The notes beneath the pieces are model-generated. The model made no database searches. It was not told the DNA's origin and was given only the letters and a program-made list of their open reading frames with translations. A stretch of 5,330 nucleotides of DNA from Desulfobacterales bacterium (GTDB taxonomy: Bacteria; Desulfobacterota; Desulfobacteria; Desulfobacterales; DAOWNP01), in the NCBI GenBank assembly GCA_030149595.1, contig JASFBI010000167.1, forward strand, positions 1 through 5,330. Direction: 5' to 3'. Shown piece by piece: positions 1-3,599 of the stretch (position 1 is the stretch's first letter; each line of letters opens with the position of its first letter). The position numbers and the translations under genes were made by a program.

Positions 1-2
1 GA

Positions 3-119
3 CTGCCGGCATTAGATTTTTGGCAAGGAGAAGTTAAAGAAGAGATTTTTTCCAATCCTAAATGGATCAACTTAGGAGAACCCAAACAAATCGCAATGGA
101 ACAATCTTTCGCAATTTAA
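3..119 (+). CDS. 3' end of an unidentified gene, partial
   Basis: An open frame enters from the left edge and ends at TAA 117-119, giving 38 residues that begin LPALDFWQGEVKEE and end AMEQSFAI. No stop interrupts it, and its composition (W, P, G and charged residues) looks like real protein rather than AT-rich noise. I do not recognise the family from this tail, and no motif supports a function. The overlapping frame starting at 62 is less protein-like and runs through a hairpin-rich stretch, so I prefer this one. The gene start lies outside the window. Confidence 0.5.
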   Translation: MPALDFWQGEVKEEIFSNPKWINLGEPKQIAMEQSFAI

Positions 120-353
120 GTTTGGACGTGGATAAGAAGGGTGCTCAAATGATCCTGATTTTATCACGCAAAATCAACACGATATATGTTAAACTATGGG
201 CGATAGTTGGCAAGTTTTTTGTTGGAGTTCCCCCGGAACTCACAATAGTTGCAGATAATTGATTGAAAAATTAATTAATTGAAAAATAATTAGGCCTTCC
301 TGGATTGTTCAGAAAACCCTAATTAGTACCAAACACATAACGCAGAAATCAGG
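120..353. other. Intergenic stretch with three small stem-loops, no gene
   Basis: This stretch separates the convergent partial gene on the left from the toxin-antitoxin pair. It contains three consecutive small inverted repeats. The first is TGATTTT/AAAATCA (156-162 with 170-176). The second is AACTAT/ATAGTT (192-197 with 203-208, loop GGGCG), followed by a T6 run at 215-220. The third is GAGTTCC/GGAACTC (225-231 with 235-241). The second could act as a weak terminator for the left gene. An AT-rich run with repeated AATTAATTG-like words lies at 262-295. I see no convincing coding potential on either strand. Confidence 0.4.
225..241. repeat. Short GC-containing palindrome GAGTTCC-CCC-GGAACTC
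   Basis: This is a perfect 7-bp inverted repeat with a 3-base loop, and it is G+C-rich against an AT-rich background. A second version with the same GTTCC/GGAAC stem occurs at 1023-1036, where it lies at the end of the truncated integrase. The sequences around the two copies do not match, so only the palindrome is shared. It may be a small dispersed palindromic repeat of this genome. The function is unknown. Confidence 0.5.
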
Positions 354-656
354 TTATCTAACTATTTTATCTTTTTCTATTAATTGACCAGTTATATATT
401 TATGCAAAACACTTTTTATAAATGTTTGATATTTTAATCCTGCAAGATCAGCCTGTTCCTTTATTTTTTATAGTTCAAACGGGTCTATCCGTATATTCAT
501 TTTTGTATGTTTTTTAATAAAATTTTTTGCAGCTGATTTTATTTTGTTTTGTTCACCTTTAGAGGGTTTTTTCAACTTACTTACATTCATAGTTTTAATA
601 GATTCCATTATCTTTTTTTCTTCCTGATCTATATATTGAGGATCATATTTATTCAT
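354..656 (-). pseudogene. Ribbon-helix-helix-type antitoxin with in-frame TAA
   Basis: This is the antitoxin partner of the toxin gene upstream. The ATG at 656-654 is preceded by a good GGAGG Shine-Dalgarno sequence, which rules out the TTG 15 bases upstream because that start would overlap the ribosome site. The frame reads 62 residues to a TAA at 470-468. It then continues without a break for 37 more sensible codons to TAA 356-354. The second half (KIKEQADLAGLKYQTFIKSV then LHKYITGQL) is the expected CopG/BrnA-like helical tail that follows MNIRIDPFEL. The internal TAA stands where such proteins normally have Glu (GAA), so one G-to-T change explains it. As read, the product would lack the C-terminal half of the DNA-binding fold. 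A sequencing error is the alternative. Confidence 0.72.
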
Positions 657-928
657 TTTCTTTTCCTCCAATCAAATATTTAAATTTCCTACTTGGTATA
701 TATTGTTTTCAAGAACCAAGTATCGTTTTCAATGATGTAAGGCACACAATATGCGTAATTATTTATATTCACAACCATCACTTTTTGATTAGGGTATTGT
801 TCTTTATTAGGGTGTTCAAAATTAAGTAGAATTCCTTTATCTTCAATCGCCTCGATTACATTGGAGAATGAAATGCCACGTTCCTTAAAAAGTTTGTCAT
901 TTTTATATTGATTAAAATCAAAGTGCAT
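649..928 (-). pseudogene. BrnT-like toxin, C-terminus lost by a one-base frameshift
   Basis: The protein begins MHFDFNQYKNDKLFKERGIS and contains the stretch FEHPNKEQYPNQKVMVVNI. This matches small proteins annotated as BrnT-like or related mRNA-interferase toxins that pair with CopG-type antitoxins. The uninterrupted frame stops at TAG 691-689 after 79 residues, ending FLKTIYTK. The family normally continues ...KTIIPSRK, and exactly that sequence (IPSRKFKYLIGGKENE) is present one frame over. A one-base insertion within the TATATA run at 697-704 is therefore inferred. The restored gene would have 92 codons plus stop and would overlap the antitoxin start by 8 bases (ATGAATAA), which is typical of coupled modules. 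The lost SRK residues are near-invariant in my recollection of the family, so the toxin is probably inactive. BrnT family membership is from memory of the family pattern. Confidence 0.7.
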
Positions 929-930
929 AA

Positions 931-951
931 TACTTTGTATATTACAAAGTA
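931..951. promoter_or_regulatory. Operator-like perfect palindrome TACTTTGTA-tat-TACAAAGTA
   Basis: Two perfect 9-bp arms are separated by 3 bp and lie immediately upstream of the toxin ATG (928-926). The palindrome covers the proposed -10 box. RHH antitoxins commonly autorepress their operon by binding such symmetric sites, so this is the natural operator for the module. The autoregulation is inferred; the symmetry is directly visible. Confidence 0.7.
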
Positions 952-964
952 CTCACTATGTAAA
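936..964 (-). promoter_or_regulatory. Promoter for the toxin-antitoxin operon
   Basis: On the minus strand, TTTACA (964-959) and TATACA (941-936) are separated by 17 bp and resemble sigma-70 boxes. The -10 box ends only 7 bases before the toxin ATG, and no Shine-Dalgarno sequence is visible there, so the transcript may be leaderless or nearly so. The -10 lies inside the palindrome at 931-951. Confidence 0.5.
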
Positions 965-1011
965 TTTTTATTTCATTTTTCTGTCTTATAGTTTTATCGA
1001 CTGGATAACGG

Positions 1012-1215
1012 TTAGCATAAGTAGTTCCGGGGAACTCTCACATTTCTTTTACTAACCAAGTTTGACAGAAAAGCTTCAACTTGCCGCCTTCCCATTTCCC
1101 GTGGGTAGATCTTTCCTCCATAATAGTGGGTATACCTCAAAATCCATTGACAATACGTAACTTCTGTGCAATAGGCATAATGCTGGTAACGTAAAACTTC
1201 TTTGACTTGATCCAT
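1012..1215 (-). pseudogene. intI: Integron integrase (IntI-type tyrosine recombinase), N-terminal fragment
   Basis: The first ~59 residues (MDQVKEVLRYQHYAYCTEVT, then YCQWILRYTHYYGGK-YPREMG, then VEAFLSNLVSKRNV) follow the SAM-like core-binding domain of integron integrases. In that family the pattern is LLDQVREVLR.KHYS..TE..Y..WI.RFI.FH...HPREMG..EVEAFL..LAV...V. After RNV the frame runs into an unrelated 8-residue tail (RVPRNYLC) and stops. The join is the palindrome at 1023-1036. The whole catalytic domain, with its R-H-R-Y residues, is missing, so the product cannot recombine DNA. The frame also reads plausibly upstream of the ATG (KFCPDSKAKL) as far as a TAA at 1257-1255 directly after an ATG at 1260-1258. 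The original start may therefore have been there, with a second-codon nonsense mutation. Its divergent orientation from the array at 1427-2440 matches integron layout. Confidence 0.8.
1023..1036. repeat. Short palindrome AGTTCC-GG-GGAACT at the integrase breakpoint
   Basis: This is a 6-bp perfect stem with a 2-base centre, sharing the GTTCC/GGAAC arms of the palindrome at 225-241. The integrase homology stops exactly as this sequence begins on the minus strand. It could be a small inserted element or the scar of a rearrangement. Confidence 0.5.
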
Positions 1216-1260
1216 TAATTTTGCTTTTGAATCAGGACAAAATTTGTATTTGTTTTACAT

Positions 1261-1433
1261 GATATTTACTTTAATATCATAATAAGTGTAAAGATTTATC
1301 AATAAATGTAATATGTGTACTAAATATATATTTTATACAGATTTTATTGTTTAATATAACAATAAGCGTAAAAAAAGTGCAGCCTATATGCAAAAATAAC
1401 ATGTACTTTTTTACATTTATTGCTTTGTTAGCC
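1261..1433 (+). other. attI-like region with CAATAA iterons and GTTAGCC core
   Basis: This region lies between the 5' end of the integrase fragment and the first cassette-like gene, the place of attI in an integron. It holds repeated boxes of the form CAATAAryGTAA. They occur at 1281-1292 (AATAAGTGTAAA), 1300-1311 and 1360-1371, and inverted at 1411-1422. The last two form arms of a long imperfect inverted repeat (1360-1381 with 1402-1422). An 8-bp inverted repeat TTATTGTT/AACAATAA sits at 1344-1351 with 1358-1365. GTTAGCC at 1427-1433 resembles the integron core site GTTRRRY with one mismatch. Integrase-binding direct repeats are known in attI sites, but attI sequences are poorly conserved. 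The identity is inferred from position. Confidence 0.45.
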
Positions 1434-1470
1434 GTTTGTCTGTCATCGCATCTATGATAGAAAAATAGCT

Positions 1471-1498
1471 TTGAACTTTTGGTAGACTAAAGTACAAT
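1471..1498 (+). promoter_or_regulatory. Candidate promoter for mntA/hepT
   Basis: TTGAAC (1471-1476) and TACAAT (1493-1498) with a 16-bp spacer resemble a sigma-70 promoter and sit 82 bp before the mntA start. A small GAGCT-GTT-AGCTC hairpin follows in the leader (about 1541-1553). If the promoter is real, the cassette carries its own promoter, as toxin-antitoxin cassettes in integrons usually do. Confidence 0.4.
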
Positions 1499-1579
1499 CA
1501 TCGTAGAAAATTTTATTGGATCAAAATTCTGACTATTTTCAGAGCTGTTAGCTCATAATCTGGAAAGTAGAGGGTAAAT

Positions 1580-1885
1580 ATGAATAAAAAGAATTTAAGC
1601 CTTGATGAAGCGTTGAAAGTTCTTAAAAAAAAGAAATTAGCTTTTGAAAAGAAATTTGGAGTTACTTCCATTGGCGTTTTCGGCTCTCTTGCCAGGAATG
1701 ATCGTAGACCGAGTAGTGATGTAGATATTGTCGTAAGAATGAGCAAGCCTGATCTCTTTAATATGGTACACATAAAGGAAGAACTTGAGGCAGATTATCA
1801 TACAAAAGTTGATATTGTTCATTATCGAAAAAAAATGAATACATTTTTGAAAAAACGCATCGACACTGAGGCCGTGTATGTTTGA
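1580..1885 (+). CDS. mntA: MntA-type minimal nucleotidyltransferase antitoxin
   Basis: This 101-residue protein has the DNA-polymerase-beta-like nucleotidyltransferase signature GS-X10-DXD: G35-S36 (FGSLARND) and D47-V-D49 (SDVDIVV). A third carboxylate, D78, sits in KVDIVHY. The length is normal for stand-alone MNT proteins. In characterised MNT/HEPN pairs MntA transfers AMP to the HepT toxin and so neutralises it; here that role is by family. The start is set by a GAGGG ribosome site (1570-1574), 5 bases before the ATG. The stop overlaps the hepT start by 8 bases (ATGTTTGA), so the genes are translationally coupled. No lesion is visible in this gene. The gene lies between an attI-like region and an attC-like site, as expected for an integron cassette. 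Confidence 0.88.
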   Translation: MNKKNLSLDEALKVLKKKKLAFEKKFGVTSIGVFGSLARNDRRPSSDVDIVVRMSKPDLFNMVHIKEELEADYHTKVDIVHYRKKMNTFLKKRIDTEAVYV

Positions 1886-2247
1886 CAGGGAGCTTGCAAA
1901 GGAAATACTCAGGCAAATTCTGGCTGCTGCAAACCGTATCGAACGAAGATTCAAAGGTGTTCGCAGTCCCGATGATTTTCTCCTATCCGATGCCGGAATA
2001 GATAAGTTGGACGCCGTATGCATGATGCTGATTGTTATCGGTGAAAATTTGAAAAATTTGGACAAGGTAACCGGTGGAAAGTTGCTTGCTCAATACCCTG
2101 AAGTTGACTGGAAAGGGGCAAAAGGAATGCGTGACATTATTAGGCCATCACTATTTTGATTTGAATGCCGAAGTGGTATTTTCCGTATGTAAAGATCGCA
2201 TTCCAGGTTTGATAGAAACTGCAGTTCAAATGGAAAAGTCCCTATAA
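1878..2247 (+). pseudogene. hepT: HepT-type HEPN toxin, frameshifted in its active-site motif
   Basis: This is the HEPN-domain RNase toxin partner of MntA. The frame from ATG 1878 gives MFDRELAKEILRQIL...KGMRDIIRPSLF and stops at 2159 after 93 residues. In the next frame from 2146 the family continuation is intact, HHYFDLNAEVVF...GLIETAVQMEKSL, ending at TAA 2245-2247. Between ATT and CAT there are four bases, AGGC (2142-2145), where one codon is expected, so a single extra base explains the break. The restored protein has 122 residues and contains R85-D-I-I-x-H-H-Y, the RX4HXY motif that forms the ribonuclease site and carries the tyrosine modified by MntA. The lesion falls between the catalytic Arg and His, so toxicity should be lost while the antitoxin remains. 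A sequencing error or slippage at the GG are alternatives. Confidence 0.85.
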
Positions 2248-2280
2248 TCGGCAGATTCATCGTGTTTAGTATAATTCGGA

Positions 2281-2406
2281 ACCAAACGCTGGAGAGGGAC
2301 TGGGCAGGGTCTCGGCATTTCGAAAAGGCAACTTTTTAACGGAATTTTACAATTTAATCAAAGCTGCCGGGTTGGCTCTGCCCAGCCCCTCAGCTTTGCG
2401 TTATGT
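2281..2406 (+). repeat. attC recombination site, VCR-like
   Basis: This 126-bp imperfect inverted repeat follows hepT. The left arm is GCTGGAGAGGGACTGGGCAG (2288-2307) and pairs, with bulges, with CTGCCCAGCCCCTCAGC (2378-2394). Inner CGGCA/TGCCG words extend the stem. The outer boxes are ACCAAAC (R'', 2281-2287) and GTTATGT (R', 2400-2406). Each differs from the attC consensus (RYYYAAC / GTTRRRY) at one or two bases, and they are near-complements of each other. From memory, the Vibrio cholerae repeat has AACAAACGCC...AGAGGGACTG on the left and CAGCCCCTTAGGCGGGCGTTAT on the right, an evident resemblance. Length and bulged-hairpin layout fit the family. Cleavage would fall between G2400 and T2401. 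The site ends cassette 1, and the hsdM remnant starts 32 bp later, as expected for a following cassette. Confidence 0.78.
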
Positions 2407-2438
2407 GAGAAAACCCCAATAAACCAAGAAGGAAAGAA

Positions 2439-2714
2439 ATGGCAAACGGTAATAATAATTTTGAAGCCTCATTATTCAACACAGCGGATCGTTTGAGAAA
2501 AAATATTGATGCGGCTGAATATAAGAATGTCGTATTGGGGCTGATCTTTCTGAAATACATCTCTGATTCTTTTCAAGAGTTATATGAGTGGTTGGAGCAG
2601 GATGAATTTTCCGACCCGGAAGACAGGGATGAATATTTGGCGGAGCATGAAAGCTCAAAAGATTTATTGGGGCGGGTGTATGAATATTTCCTCGGCAGGC
2701 TGTTACGAAACTAA
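2439..2714 (+). pseudogene. hsdM: Type I restriction methyltransferase HsdM, internally deleted and truncated
   Basis: The first ~67 residues ([23 protein letters not shown], split here as the HsdM N-terminal helical domain, then [15 protein letters not shown]) are a clear HsdM N-terminus. After DRDEYLAE the sequence jumps to [15 protein letters not shown]. In intact HsdM proteins that block lies roughly 100 residues further on, just before the methyltransferase core, so an internal deletion is inferred near 2645-2655. The last residues (RLLRN) are encoded by the inverted-repeat element beginning at 2696. The SAM-binding and NPPY/F motifs are absent, so the product cannot methylate DNA. The start has an AAGGA ribosome site at 2429-2433. 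No hsdS or hsdR is visible. A start this close to the attC site suggests it arrived as a gene cassette. Confidence 0.85.
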
Positions 2715-2812
2715 ACAAAATATTTTTTACACACAACATATAGTACAATCTTTTGCAATAAGCAGGCTATATTGTATATAGATTTTTAAATTTTCCATTC
2801 CGTAACAGCCTG
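2696..2812. mobile_element. MITE-like element 1 with CAGGCTGTTACG terminal inverted repeats
   Basis: The left end CAGGCTGTTACGAAA (2696-2710) is matched by the right end TTCCGTAACAGCCTG (2798-2812), giving a 117-bp AT-rich element with no gene. It interrupts or terminates the hsdM remnant. I see no clear target duplication (flanks CTCGG and TCGAC). The ends suggest mobilisation by an insertion sequence not present in this window, whose family I cannot name. Confidence 0.65.
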
Positions 2813-2847
2813 TCGACATCAAATAATAAAATATCAATACAGATAAA

Positions 2848-2875
2848 TTTTTTTATAATATATATTATAAAAAAA
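2848..2875. repeat. 28-bp perfect AT palindrome
   Basis: The sequence is T7, then a TATAATATATATTATA-centred core, then A7, symmetric around 2861/2862. It lies midway between the inverted words ACAGCCTGT (2805-2813) and ACAGGCTGT (2895-2903). That makes 2805-2903 a 99-bp nested inverted unit. As RNA it would be a stem with a U-rich side and could terminate transcription in either direction. Confidence 0.5.
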
Positions 2876-2894
2876 AATAAAATCAGATTTATTT

Positions 2895-2917
2895 ACAGGC
2901 TGTAGGAAAATTATTTT
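2895..2917 (+). repeat. Degenerate copy of the AGGCTGT element end
   Basis: ACAGGCTGT is followed by AGGAAAATTATTTT. The first part matches the left ends at 2696 and 3007 but lacks the TTAC. The 13-mer GGAAAATTATTTT occurs inverted inside element 2 (about 3094-3107). This looks like a rearranged fragment of the same element family. Confidence 0.4.
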
Positions 2918-2959
2918 AATATTGAAGAGTAAACAGGTATGGTTGAGACCAATCCTCTA

Positions 2960-2994
2960 AGTAACTAAATTATCGGGAAAATAATTTAGTTACT
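2960..2994. repeat. Perfect 14-bp stem-loop between the MITE-like elements
   Basis: AGTAACTAAATTAT (2960-2973) and its exact complement (2981-2994) flank the 7-base loop CGGGAAA. Partial symmetry continues outward (CTCTA on the left, TTAGAAG on the right). No T-run follows on either strand, so it is not a standard terminator. It may be an end or internal structure of the surrounding mobile DNA. Confidence 0.55.
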
Positions 2995-3006
2995 TTAGAA
3001 GTACAA

Positions 3007-3146
3007 AGGCTGTTACAAAATGCTAATTTATCCAATCTTCTACGTTGAAAAATTAATTTTGATCCTTAGAATACAATGGTATGCTTATGTCCAAAATAAT
3101 TTTCCGCCTTTTGAACCTGGGAAAATTTTTCGTTCTGTAACAGCCT
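3007..3146. mobile_element. MITE-like element 2 with AGGCTGTTAC terminal inverted repeats
   Basis: The left end AGGCTGTTACAAAAT starts at 3007. The right end GTAACAGCCT ends at 3146 and is preceded by TTTTTCGTTCT. The element is 140 bp and non-coding in my reading. Its ends match element 1 at 2696-2812 while its interior differs, so the two are related non-autonomous elements or an IS-end remnant. The small plus-strand open frame crossing it shows no recognisable protein. No clear target duplication is visible. Confidence 0.6.
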
Positions 3147-3198
3147 GTGTAGTGAAAATTTTATTATTGCCCATGAGATGGCTGAAATTAAAACAAAA

Positions 3199-3549
3199 TT
3201 AATAAGCCTTTACATTTGATGGTGACATTGGAGGTGTCCTATCCGGTACTGTCCAGTTAACTATATTTGAAAATTCACTTTCACACTCTGTATTATATGC
3301 ACTTATGGCAAAAAAATAAGTGTTTTTTTCCTTTAATGTAAGTTGATCAAGCTGTTTTGTTGTTACATTACCAACATTAATACTATTATTAAGATTATCT
3401 GCTGTTGCTCCATAGTGTACTATATATCCTGTTGCAATTCCTACAGCCGGCTTTTCCCAGTATAAAGATTCTCCTGTTGCATTAGAGTTAAATCCTGTAA
3501 TAATAAAGAGTAGTAAGTAAATAAAGAGTAAAATATTTTTTTTTGTCAT
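3199..3549 (-). CDS. Exported fibronectin type III protein, short
   Basis: This 116-residue protein has a Lys-rich start and hydrophobic core (MTKKNILLFIYLLLFIITGF) with probable cleavage after SNA24. A single Fn3-like beta-sandwich follows (about 26-100), with the marks SLYWEKP, GYIVHYG, LKEKNTYFFAISAYN and SEFSNIV. The C-terminal VPDRTPPMSPSNVKAY resembles the linker that normally opens a second domain in such proteins, so the gene may be truncated. The stop lies 53 bp from MITE-like element 2. An AAGGA site 6 bases before the ATG supports the start. It sits 50 bp behind the larger Fn3 gene, shares its MTKK start, and is probably cotranscribed. It is likely periplasmic or secreted; binding partners are unknown. 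Confidence 0.75.
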   Translation of the reverse strand: MTKKNILLFIYLLLFIITGFNSNATGESLYWEKPAVGIATGYIVHYGATADNLNNSINVGNVTTKQLDQLTLKEKNTYFFAISAYNTECESEFSNIVNWTVPDRTPPMSPSNVKAY

Positions 3550-3599
3550 TTTTTTTCCTTTTTGTGCAAAATAGTACTTTTTAAAAAAGTAATTATCAA

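Noticed and set aside
62..262. 66-residue plus-strand open frame starting MDQLRRTQTNRNG
   Set aside because: It overlaps the better-composed frame ending at 119 and then runs through hairpins. It has no ribosome site and no family pattern.
1513..2065. Minus-strand open frames of 86 and 142 residues opposite mntA/hepT
   Set aside because: They are antisense shadows of the clear nucleotidyltransferase and HEPN genes, with no ribosome sites or recognisable motifs.
2476..2781. Open frames of 90 (minus) and 65 (plus) residues over the hsdM remnant
   Set aside because: They are alternative-frame shadows of hsdM. The HsdM family match fixes the true frame.
2960..2994. Rho-independent terminator
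   Set aside because: The stem is AT-rich and is not followed by a T-run on either strand.
3020..3202. 60-residue plus-strand open frame through MITE-like element 2
   Set aside because: It crosses both element and flank, has no ribosome site, and has no recognisable protein features.
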